From JAEXNA01 sp037189585 (GTDB lineage: Bacteria; Vulcanimicrobiota; Xenobia; Xenobiales; JADMJV01): a DNA stretch of 64,000 nucleotides. The stretch lies in contig JBBCJA010000009.1 of the NCBI GenBank assembly GCA_037189585.1, positions 136,228-200,227 of the forward strand, written 5' to 3'. A model generated the notes under the pieces. That model did no database searches, had not been told where the DNA came from, and worked only from the letters and a program-made list of their open reading frames with translations. The translations under genes were made by a program, and so were the position numbers. Shown here piece after piece: positions 27,269-34,515 of the stretch; the first letter of the stretch is position 1, and every line of letters starts with the position of its first letter.

Positions 27269-27835
27269 GTGATGACGAGATGGAGCTTGGACGAACTGGC
27301 CGAACAGAGCCAACGATATCTGACCGACGAGGGTGATTCCCGCCGTGTCCAGTGGAAGCCCAACGGTCGCCAGATCCGCTACTACTCCACCCTCGGACTC
27401 TTGGACAAACCAGACACCGAGAACGGCCGAGTCGTCTGGTACGGCCCTCGCCACCTGGTCCAACTGTTGGCCATCAAACGCCTTCAGCTGGACGGCCTGA
27501 AGCTGGCCGAGATCCAGCGATCTCTTGCCGGTTCCTCGGTGGAAGAGCTACGCCGACTGGCTGGACTGCCCGAGGAGATTCTCGAGGGCTCTTGTGACAG
27601 TGTTAGCAACGGGAGCGGCCGTCGCGGAAAAGCCTTTTGGGAAACTCGGCCAAGCCGAGAGAGCGCCCCAATCTTCGAACCGGCCTGGCGGCTGCGCTTA
27701 GCCGAGGGCGTTGCCCTAACTTTGGACCAGGCTGCTTTCGACAGCATGACGGAACGCGAGCGGGAGGAGCTTTCTCGCGCGCTTATCGAGACTTGGAATA
27801 AACATCAGCCGCAAAAGACCAAGGAGAAGCCATGA
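27269..27835 (+). CDS. MerR-family-like transcriptional regulator
   Basis: A 188-aa protein. Residues about 28-100 form a MerR-type winged helix (QIRYYSTLGLLDKPD, then WYGPRHLVQLLAIKRLQLDGLKLAEIQR). The usual N-terminal helix-turn-helix is spaced by an insertion. The C-terminal ~80 residues carry no cysteine metal site or known effector domain. The start is GTG 27269 or ATG 27272. It overlaps the VIT-VWA gene by 4 bp and probably regulates its own operon through the palindrome at 27237-27256. Confidence 0.82.
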   Translation: MMTRWSLDELAEQSQRYLTDEGDSRRVQWKPNGRQIRYYSTLGLLDKPDTENGRVVWYGPRHLVQLLAIKRLQLDGLKLAEIQRSLAGSSVEELRRLAGLPEEILEGSCDSVSNGSGRRGKAFWETRPSRESAPIFEPAWRLRLAEGVALTLDQAAFDSMTEREREELSRALIETWNKHQPQKTKEKP

Positions 27836-30243
27836 ACACACAGACCACCGAACGTCGCCCCGCGACCTTAAAAGCCGGAAACCGTTCCCTTCCTCTGACT
27901 AAGATGGAGATAACGGGCTCCATCACCGGACTGCTGCACCGCACGAAGGTCCGCCAGACCTTCGTCAACGACCACGATGTCCCGCTGGAAGCGGTCTACA
28001 CACATCCTCTCCCTCCCAAGGCCTCGGTGCACGGCTTTCGCCTGGTCATCGGGAATCGCGTGGTCAACGGCCTGGTGCAAGAGCGGGGTCAGGCACGCCG
28101 CGCCTACTCTCAGGCGGTGTCCCAGGGTCACCGGGCGGCTCTCTTGGAAGAAGAGCGCTCCGACATCTTCACCACAACGGTGGGCAACATCGCCCCCGGA
28201 GAATCCGTCAGCATCTCTTTTGAACTGAGCGGCCCTTTGGAGTTTCTGGAATCGACTGCCAGCCTGCGCTTCCCATTGGTGGTTCCCGAGGTCTATATCT
28301 CCGGCCAGCCGTTGGGTGAAGGCGAGGTCGGAGAAGGAGTGGCGCTCGACACCGGCTCGGTACCCGACGCCAGCCGAATCACACCGCCCCGACTGGCTCA
28401 CGGTGCTCCAAATCCGGTCGACCTGCGGCTGTCCTTCACCGTTGATCCGGCGGGGCTCGATCTTGTCGAGGTTCGCTCCCTCTGCCACTTCGCCAAGACC
28501 AACCGGCGCCCGGACGGGCTGTACGAGATCTCCCTTCTACCTGGGATGGAGAGGATGGATCGCGACTTCGTGGTCCAGCTCTCGCTGCGGGAAAAATCCT
28601 TGCAGACAACCCTGGTCCACGACCCCGAAAGCGGAACTTTCGCTCTGACTGTGGTTCCGCCGCTGGGCTCGGGACAAGCGATCCACCCCCGCGATCTGGT
28701 CATTGTCCTGGACCGCTCCGGGTCCATGCAGGGCTGGAGCATGACGGCGGCGCGACGCGCCGCGGCGAGAATCGTGGACAGTCTCACCTCAAGCGATCGT
28801 TTCAACATCATCGCTTTTGACGACTGTTGCGAGCTCTTCTCTCCCGCTCTCGTGACGGCGGACGCCCGCCAGCAGCAGTTGGCGTTGGAATTTCTCTCCA
28901 AAGTGGACTCTCGAGGAGGCACCGAGGCCAGACCCGCCATCGAGAGGGCGATTTCGATGATGAATCGGGAGAATTCTCGAGACAAGACCGTCCTCTTTCT
29001 AACCGACGGAGACGTCGGAAACGACGCCGAGTTGGTCGTGCGATCAGCTGCTGGAATCCGAGTGAGCACCGTCGGCATCGGGCACAACTCGCGGGCCGGA
29101 GTGCTGGAGAGCATGGCCCAGATTAGCGGTGGCCTCTGCACTCTCATCCCTGAGGAGAGCACTCTGGAGGAGTCGCTGCGCCATCTGCACCAACGCTTGG
29201 GAAGACCGCATTGGATGGGTCTGTCACTCGCCAAGACCAAGGTTGGCGCCTCCCTCCGAAAGAGCAAAGACAGCGATCCCGCGCCTCGCTTTTGGGATGT
29301 GTGGGAAGGGGTTCCGACCACTTTCTTCGGAAAAGCCGGCGAGTTGCCGGAGGTGGTCGAAGTCGAGGGTTGGCTGGCCTCCCAGGGCAAGCAGTCCCAG
29401 AAAGTCAAGGTGCTGCGCCGTGATGACCTGGTCATCCACCGCTCTTGGGCCCGGGCCCGCCTTCTAGACCTCGACGACCTCTGGACCATCGGGAAGGCTG
29501 AGCCGGCGGACCTGGTCAAAGTCTCGGTCGAGGCTCAGGTGCTGTGCCGATTCACCGCCTTTGTCGCCATCGACGAAGTCGAGATGGTGGAGAACACCGA
29601 GGCGCTAAGGACCATCGTTCAACCGGTGGAGCCGACGCTCAAAGTCGACCTCCAGGCTTCCTCCGGCTTCAGGCCTGGAAGAAGCGCGCCCGCGCCCATG
29701 GCCTCGCGCTGCGAAGCCGCACCGATGGAACCCCTCGATTTTGAGGCTCCTTCCAAATACGATGACTTTGACTGTTGCGATGAATTCGTCGACGAAAGTT
29801 GGGTCGACGAGGAATCATTCGAAGACGACAGCTCTCCCCGGTCTATCGCCTTCGGCCCCCTTTCACCTCCATCTTTATCGGATGCTATGAAGACAGTTCG
29901 TCGGGGCTTCAACGCGGCAAGCGACCTTCTCAAGAGAAAATCCAAGCCGGAAAAAGCCGAGAAGGCGGAGGATGGAAACTTCTGGAGTGTGTTGCTCCAA
30001 AAGCTCGAAGAGCTAAGTCAGCTAGCTGGGAAAGAGCGGGAAGAGCGGCTGGCCCGACTCGTCACTCTGGTTGGCGGATACCATCGCCAGCTCTCCTCCG
30101 GCTCTCCCCAGGCCCTGGTCAGCCAACAGGTCATGTCGTTACTGGTGGACCTGGAGAAAGCCTTCGAGCGAGGTGAAGACGGGGAGGTCTCCCTGACGGC
30201 TCTTCGCGCGGTGGTGGGGGCGGCTCAACACCTGCCCGGCTAA
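27832..30243 (+). CDS. VIT and von Willebrand A domain protein
   Basis: An 803-aa protein with an N-terminal VIT domain (about residues 22-150, TGSITGLLHRTKVRQTFVND) and a VWA domain at about 285-460. The VWA domain has a complete MIDAS start (VLDRSGSMQGWS) and the later FLTDGDVGNDAEL. The tail is acidic and low-complexity (EEDDS-like), with a helical C-terminus. No signal peptide is visible, so it is probably cytoplasmic, unlike many VIT-VWA proteins. It is co-transcribed with the MerR regulator and ends at a strong terminator. Confidence 0.9.
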   Translation: MNTQTTERRPATLKAGNRSLPLTKMEITGSITGLLHRTKVRQTFVNDHDVPLEAVYTHPLPPKASVHGFRLVIGNRVVNGLVQERGQARRAYSQAVSQGHRAALLEEERSDIFTTTVGNIAPGESVSISFELSGPLEFLESTASLRFPLVVPEVYISGQPLGEGEVGEGVALDTGSVPDASRITPPRLAHGAPNPVDLRLSFTVDPAGLDLVEVRSLCHFAKTNRRPDGLYEISLLPGMERMDRDFVVQLSLREKSLQTTLVHDPESGTFALTVVPPLGSGQAIHPRDLVIVLDRSGSMQGWSMTAARRAAARIVDSLTSSDRFNIIAFDDCCELFSPALVTADARQQQLALEFLSKVDSRGGTEARPAIERAISMMNRENSRDKTVLFLTDGDVGNDAELVVRSAAGIRVSTVGIGHNSRAGVLESMAQISGGLCTLIPEESTLEESLRHLHQRLGRPHWMGLSLAKTKVGASLRKSKDSDPAPRFWDVWEGVPTTFFGKAGELPEVVEVEGWLASQGKQSQKVKVLRRDDLVIHRSWARARLLDLDDLWTIGKAEPADLVKVSVEAQVLCRFTAFVAIDEVEMVENTEALRTIVQPVEPTLKVDLQASSGFRPGRSAPAPMASRCEAAPMEPLDFEAPSKYDDFDCCDEFVDESWVDEESFEDDSSPRSIAFGPLSPPSLSDAMKTVRRGFNAASDLLKRKSKPEKAEKAEDGNFWSVLLQKLEELSQLAGKEREERLARLVTLVGGYHRQLSSGSPQALVSQQVMSLLVDLEKAFERGEDGEVSLTALRAVVGAAQHLPG

Positions 30244-30257
30244 TAATGATGGGTAAG

Positions 30258-30286
30258 GGCGGCTTCCGAAGCTTTCGGGAGCCGCC
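30258..30286. terminator. Bidirectional intrinsic terminator
   Basis: A 13-bp stem (30258-30270 with 30274-30286, one G-U wobble) is followed by a pyrimidine-rich TATTTCCTTTCT run. It lies between the stop of the VIT-VWA gene (30243) and the stop of the convergent FIST gene (30286), whose last codon is part of the stem. It is the clearest terminator in the window. Confidence 0.85.
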
Positions 30287-31473
30287 TATTTCCTTTCTGG
30301 CGGTTCGCAAAAGACGGCGAAGCACGAGGTGAAACCGTGCAAAGATGTGGTCCCCCCGACCGGCCCGAACTCTCCATTTCCGAAGAAGCCCCCCACCGGA
30401 ACGTCGCCCACTTTAGCTTTGAACATCTCGGAGTCGTGATGGCAGTGACCATAAAGAGCGCGTCCGCGACCCACACAGGAGAACAAGAGCGCTCCCGTCA
30501 CCTCGTCATCCCAATGAGAGACTTGATACGCGTCGAGCATACTCTCGAGGTCTTCGGCTGAGGAGCGATGGTCACGAACGTGCAGCTGTACCGTCTGGCC
30601 CTTCCGCAGCCGCCCGTTGACCACCAGACTGTGAGCTTGGGGATCCACCCCAAGCACCTGGCGAATCAAGAAGTCCCCCGCCTCGTAACGCAGCTTCGGC
30701 CCACCCGCGCCGATGCCGACAAAAAGCATCTGAGCGGCCAGCTGCTGATCGCGCTTGGGCAAGGAACGCAGAGTTGCCAGCACCGCGTCGCCGGCAAGCT
30801 GTCCATCAAGAGTGGCGATCTCGTTGTAGGAGCATTCGGTCACGACCATCGGTTTGCCGATCGGACGACACCCCTGAGCCACGACCGCGCGCATCTGAAT
30901 GTCTCCAAAGAATCCAACCCCCAGAACGCCGGACCTCCGAACTCCCTGGCGGCAAAGCAGCACCGAACTCTCAGGGCTCTGGCCACCACTGGCCAGACCT
31001 CCGGCTTTCGGGACATCAGGATAGGCATAGTCCACTCCGGCTAAAAAGTCAGAGCCCGGAAAAGAGAAAGGCTCCGCGACCAGCAGAACCCCTTGAAGCC
31101 CGGAGTTGTCACCAAGGAGGGATTCTCGCCAGACCTCCGGCGGCGAATCAAGGTCCGGCATAGCCTCTCGTTCAAGGTGAAACTCTCGGATCTCCACTCC
31201 GGGCAGCCAGCCGGCGGTCAGGCAAAGTCCGGCCACGAATTCCGCCTCCACCCCGTCACCGATCAACCCACGGGCGGAGCATCCCAAAAGCGTCGCCCGG
31301 GGGCACAGAGCCTTGAGTCGCTCCAGCAACCGAGAGGCTCCCCGGTCAAACTCGGGGGCGACGAAAACGGCTAGAAAATCGGGAGGTTCCGACGAATCCT
31401 CAAGAACGGTGAGGCATTCCTCGAAACAAGAATCCAGTGATCCCCGCCGCGATAGTACCGACCGCCACCTCAT
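30286..31473 (-). CDS. FIST-domain sensory protein
   Basis: A 395-aa soluble protein with a FIST_N domain (about residues 30-220, TLLGCSARGLIGDGVEAEF, then GLASGGQSPESSVLL) and a FIST_C domain (about 225-390, LRYEAGDFLIRQVLGVDP, then GRGRALYGHCHHDSEM). FIST proteins are thought to sense small ligands such as amino acids and usually accompany signal-transduction genes. None lies adjacent here. It is convergent with the VIT-VWA gene across the terminator. Confidence 0.92.
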   Translation of the reverse strand: MRWRSVLSRRGSLDSCFEECLTVLEDSSEPPDFLAVFVAPEFDRGASRLLERLKALCPRATLLGCSARGLIGDGVEAEFVAGLCLTAGWLPGVEIREFHLEREAMPDLDSPPEVWRESLLGDNSGLQGVLLVAEPFSFPGSDFLAGVDYAYPDVPKAGGLASGGQSPESSVLLCRQGVRRSGVLGVGFFGDIQMRAVVAQGCRPIGKPMVVTECSYNEIATLDGQLAGDAVLATLRSLPKRDQQLAAQMLFVGIGAGGPKLRYEAGDFLIRQVLGVDPQAHSLVVNGRLRKGQTVQLHVRDHRSSAEDLESMLDAYQVSHWDDEVTGALLFSCVGRGRALYGHCHHDSEMFKAKVGDVPVGGFFGNGEFGPVGGTTSLHGFTSCFAVFCEPPERK

Positions 31474-31486
31474 CGTTCGAGCTTGT

Positions 31487-31834
31487 TTAGACTCGCTGAG
31501 CCCAGATGGAGTCGGTTTTGGCGGCCGAGATAAAGTCGTTGCGATGCAATCCGTGAATCTTGTGGGTCCACCACTCCACCGTCACCTTGCCCCATTCCAA
31601 GACCATGAGAGGATGGTGATTCTCTTCTTCGGCCATGGAGGCTATCTCATTGGTGAAAGCGACCGCTTGTTGGTAATCTTTGAATTTGAAAACACGGCGA
31701 AGCCTCTCGACCCCGTCGATCGTCACCGACTCCCACTTCGGCACCTGCGCGGCTAGAGCCTCGCGCTGGGGACCCTCCACTTTGGGCGCGTCGAAACGAC
31801 AGGCTTCACACTTTTCCTCGATAAGCTCACTCAT
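31487..31834 (-). CDS. Pterin-4a-carbinolamine dehydratase-like protein
   Basis: A 115-aa protein. The family signature EENHHPLMVLEW followed by VTVEWWTHKIHGLHRNDF is clear. The enzyme dehydrates 4a-hydroxytetrahydropterin to recycle the biopterin cofactor of aromatic amino acid hydroxylases, but bacterial members without a hydroxylase partner often have other or unknown roles. None is seen nearby. ATG 31834 (MSELIEEKCEAC) is the natural start; the open frame upstream runs through the 31886-32075 repeat and is not credible. Confidence 0.88.
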   Translation of the reverse strand: MSELIEEKCEACRFDAPKVEGPQREALAAQVPKWESVTIDGVERLRRVFKFKDYQQAVAFTNEIASMAEEENHHPLMVLEWGKVTVEWWTHKIHGLHRNDFISAAKTDSIWAQRV

Positions 31835-31885
31835 AATCGGTCTTTCGGAACCGAGAGGCCGCTCCCCTGGAACCCCTAAACGCAA

Positions 31886-32075
31886 AAAAAAACCGCCGAG
31901 CCCTAATTTGAGGAGATTTTGCAGGAGGTCCACAACGCTTGTTTGGCTCGGCGGCGTGGTTATTCGCTTGTTAGGAACATAATACCCACGGGCAAGACCC
32001 TGGGGAGCCCTCGGATGTGTCCGTCTGGTGAACTTTGTAACGATTGTACTCAGTTCTATGAACTGGTGTTCACAA
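31886..32075 (+). repeat. Promoter-bearing ~190-bp repeat, copy 1
   Basis: This is a near-identical direct repeat of 33326-33515. The core 31891-32019 differs at only 4 of 129 positions, and the rest has diverged except at promoter and operator elements. It holds a 10-bp hairpin (31893-31902 with 31945-31954) flanked by an A-run, which would read as a terminator on the minus strand. Its distal end carries a promoter and a GAAC-N4-GTTC operator. It stands upstream of the FlgC-like gene at 32211. No reading frame in it is convincing, though a minus-strand frame is shared by both copies. Confidence 0.88.
32035..32071 (+). promoter_or_regulatory. Promoter with LexA-like operator, copy 1
   Basis: TTGTAA (32035-32040), a 16-bp spacer and TATGAA (32057-32062), whose end is shared with the 12-bp palindrome GAACTGGTGTTC (32060-32071). 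Copy 2 at 33475-33511 keeps the -35, the -10, the spacing and both palindrome arms, although the spacer and the palindrome centre have diverged. GAAC-N4-GTTC is the core of Gram-positive-type LexA (SOS) boxes. The predicted start is about 32069, giving a ~140-nt leader before the TTG start at 32211. The identity of the regulator is inferred. Confidence 0.65.
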
Positions 32076-32210
32076 GCAAGCATCCGGAAGCTCTATCCTA
32101 GCGAGATCGGGAAAATCCCGTAACAGTTCCTTCACAAACTGCTTACTCGTCTCGGAATCTTTTGGGAGCCTTTCATGGCACAATATGAGGTAGAAGGCGA
32201 GGTGTGAGCT

Positions 32211-33320
32211 TTGAGAAATTCTTGGATTCTACTTTTGTCACTACCGTTGCTGTATTGGCTGGGGAGTCGACCAGATCCGACACTAACGGTGATCGGCCAA
32301 CTCGGGGAGAGTTCCGAACAAGCTCTCAGATTTGAAGAGGTCGAGTTTCATCGCGAGGCTGGCTTTACAAGAATTTCTGCCAAAGACCCGGAGGCTCTCC
32401 TTCGAAGCTTATCTAGGGCCGACCAAGGGCTAGCCGCGGCGAAGACGGTCGTACTCAACAATCTACAAAACCAGCATACCACCAAAACAGCCAGTGGCGA
32501 GCCTTATCGCCGCCAGTTCCCGCAGTTTCGTCCCGACGGGAGCTTCCGGGGAACGGTGGAAGATGGAGGAGACTTCAACTGGATTTACGACCCAGCCCAC
32601 CCTGATGCGATGAAAGACGGTCCGAAAGCTGGCTACGTGGCCAGACCCGCCATCAATCCAATCCAGGAGCAGGCGACCCTTGACGAGATTGCGGCCCAAC
32701 GCCTCGTGCTCCAAGAGTTGCTCCGCCAGGTTGCTCCGAACGTCATTTTTAGCTCTGTTCGACCTTTTGAGCCCTGGGAACTCGTTGAGACGGTGCCTCC
32801 AAGACTCAGTCTGAACGAACTACTGGCCATGCCGATATCAGACCCACTTGAACTCGGGAGGCCGTTCTCGTCTCACTGGGGTGTGAAGCAGTTGAATTCA
32901 ACCTCGAGCGGTCAAGCCAGCGTGGCCTGTGCTCTCAACTGGCTCTCTGGTGATTGGAAGTATTCGGCTCGGACCATTAACGAGAAGTACGGATTTAGTC
33001 TCTTGAATGCGCTCAAAGGTGAGAGCCTTTCTCTAGGCCTGGATTGGCGTGACGCCGGAAACTTTAGTGAAGAGATCTGGCCAGAGGTCGAGCAAACCCT
33101 CCGGCAGCGCCATCCGGTCATTTTGGCTTTCGCTGGAACATCACCATCAGAAAAAGTAGGTAAGGTCGTCGTGTTGGTCGATTTCGGGCCCGACACGGTT
33201 CGTTACCTCGATCCTGCGAACTGCCAATTGATCGAGACTTCCCGTGAGGCACTCCTTGAAGCTCCCACCCATCCGGACGGAAACTTCGTCTTTCTCCCCT
33301 ACCCACTAGATCAGTTCTGA
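32211..33320 (+). CDS. Membrane-anchored FlgC-like rod domain fused to an inactive C39-peptidase-like domain
   Basis: A 369-aa protein starting at TTG 32211 (GAGG about 9 nt upstream). Residues 4-18 are a signal anchor. Residues about 65-178 resemble the flagellar rod protein FlgC: NNLQNQHTTKT (84-93; compare SNLAN..TTR), EPYRR (97-101), VEDGGDFNWIYDPAHPDA (116-133), AGYVARPAINPIQE (140-153). The usual C-terminal S-x-R-x-YEAN helix has diverged. Residues about 220-345 resemble a C39-like peptidase (KQLNSTSSGQASVACALNWL, VVVLVDFGPDTVRYLDPA), but Ser233 stands where the catalytic Cys should be and the His position is lost. No flagellar gene is adjacent. The two ~190-bp repeats flank it. Confidence 0.8.
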   Translation: MRNSWILLLSLPLLYWLGSRPDPTLTVIGQLGESSEQALRFEEVEFHREAGFTRISAKDPEALLRSLSRADQGLAAAKTVVLNNLQNQHTTKTASGEPYRRQFPQFRPDGSFRGTVEDGGDFNWIYDPAHPDAMKDGPKAGYVARPAINPIQEQATLDEIAAQRLVLQELLRQVAPNVIFSSVRPFEPWELVETVPPRLSLNELLAMPISDPLELGRPFSSHWGVKQLNSTSSGQASVACALNWLSGDWKYSARTINEKYGFSLLNALKGESLSLGLDWRDAGNFSEEIWPEVEQTLRQRHPVILAFAGTSPSEKVGKVVVLVDFGPDTVRYLDPANCQLIETSREALLEAPTHPDGNFVFLPYPLDQF

Positions 33321-33325
33321 AAAAT

Positions 33326-33515
33326 AAAAAAACCGCCGAGCCCTGATTTGAGGAGATTTTGCAGGAGGTCCACAACGCTTGTTTGGCTCGGCGGCGTGGT
33401 TATTCGCTTGTTAGGTACATAATACCCACGGGCAAGATCCTGGGGAGCCCTCTGATGTGACAACAACGTTATCTTTGTAAACATTGCGCTCCCCGGTATG
33501 AACATCGGTTCACAA
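33326..33515 (+). repeat. Promoter-bearing ~190-bp repeat, copy 2
   Basis: The second copy of the 31886-32075 repeat, 1440 bp downstream in the same orientation, between the FlgC-like gene and the HEAT gene. It has the same hairpin (33333-33342 with 33385-33394) and A-run, which on the minus strand form a terminator-like structure. It also has the same downstream promoter and operator. Because each copy precedes a plus-strand gene, the repeat most likely serves as a duplicated control region. Confidence 0.88.
33475..33511 (+). promoter_or_regulatory. Promoter with LexA-like operator, copy 2
   Basis: TTGTAA (33475-33480), a 16-bp spacer, TATGAA (33497-33502) and the palindrome GAACATCGGTTC (33500-33511). 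The predicted start is at about 33509, some 27 nt before the ATG at 33536, with a GAGGAAGG Shine-Dalgarno sequence in between. Compared with copy 1 the palindrome arms are identical and the four central bases differ, which suggests selection on the arms. Confidence 0.68.
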
Positions 33516-33535
33516 ACTCACAACATCGAGGAAGG

Positions 33536-34429
33536 ATGCGTTGCGATGAGAATCTCGATCTCGTGAAGACGACCGCCTTAGAACGAAGTCTGGACCAAAA
33601 ACCCGAAACGCTTCAAGAGCGGGCCGCGCTACTGAAGAAAGCGCTGGCCGACCGTTACGCTTCGGTAGTAGTGAAGGCTGTGCGCCGATTAGATGAGTGG
33701 GAAGTCGAGGGGCTTACGGAGCAGCTTCTTTCCGCTTACCAACGTCTGACCGTCGACGGAGCTAAACGCGATCCCGGCTGTCGGGCCAAGACAGCCATTC
33801 TGAAGGCGCTTCGAACGAATGATTTCTCGAGTTATCGTTTCTATCTCGAGGCGCTCAACTATCGCCAACCTGAAGCTGTGTTTGGAGGCAGTGAGGACAC
33901 GGCAGCCGAGTTGCGCGGAATTGCGGCGATGGGGCTTGCCACCAGCGGCTGGGTAGACGCGCCAGAACACCTCCTCCCCTTGCTTGTCGACGGTGAACCA
34001 GCGGCCAGAATCTCTGGCGTTCGAGCCTTGGCCGCTTTGGGAGAGCCGCTTGTCCTCCGACTGAAAGCTCTGCAGGGGGACGACGAACCTCTAGTCACCG
34101 GCGAATGCTTGGAAAGCCTGCTGGAGATGGAGGGCGAGCGGGTCGTCGGATTTGTGGCGACCTTTCTCAATCGGCGGGAAGCCGAACTGGTCGAAATGGC
34201 CGCGCTAGCCCTCGGCGCTTCCCGGCTCCCCTCGGCTTACGCACCGCTACGCGCCGCCTGGGACCACCAGTTTCGACTACGAGAGACGCTGATGGTAGCT
34301 CTCGCCACCCTCCGCCATCCCGAGGCCGACGCCTTCCTCAAAGAGTTGGTCGCTACCGGAGCGCCGGGAATCGAAGCACTCCGTCCCTTCGGCTACCTAC
34401 CCGACCCCGACGAATCCTCGCTGGATTGA
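33536..34429 (+). CDS. HEAT-repeat protein
   Basis: A 297-aa all-helical soluble protein with HEAT-like repeats from about residue 115, for example AARISGVRALAALGEPLVLRL and AEADAFLKELVATG-like units. Such proteins are binding scaffolds with no catalytic residues. The start codon lies right after GAGGAAGG, so the true start may be slightly downstream. It shares its control region with the FlgC-like gene, suggesting that the two are expressed together. Confidence 0.8.
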   Translation: MRCDENLDLVKTTALERSLDQKPETLQERAALLKKALADRYASVVVKAVRRLDEWEVEGLTEQLLSAYQRLTVDGAKRDPGCRAKTAILKALRTNDFSSYRFYLEALNYRQPEAVFGGSEDTAAELRGIAAMGLATSGWVDAPEHLLPLLVDGEPAARISGVRALAALGEPLVLRLKALQGDDEPLVTGECLESLLEMEGERVVGFVATFLNRREAELVEMAALALGASRLPSAYAPLRAAWDHQFRLRETLMVALATLRHPEADAFLKELVATGAPGIEALRPFGYLPDPDESSLD

Positions 34430-34515
34430 ATCTGGTATGCAGGTCGTGTATCCACCGAAAATTGGCGATGTTGCCACGCCCCGTTTGGATACACCCGTCA
34501 TCCGAGAACTCGTTG

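Noticed and set aside
31875..31980. Integron attC-like site: CCTAAAC and GTTAGG either side of a GC stem in the repeat
   Set aside because: Copy 2 lacks the CCTAAAC end, the R/L box order is wrong and no integrase or cassette array is present.
31835..32083. Long N-terminal extension of the pterin dehydratase through the repeat
   Set aside because: The extra 83 residues come from the repeat, are shared with an unrelated copy and precede the normal family start at 31834.
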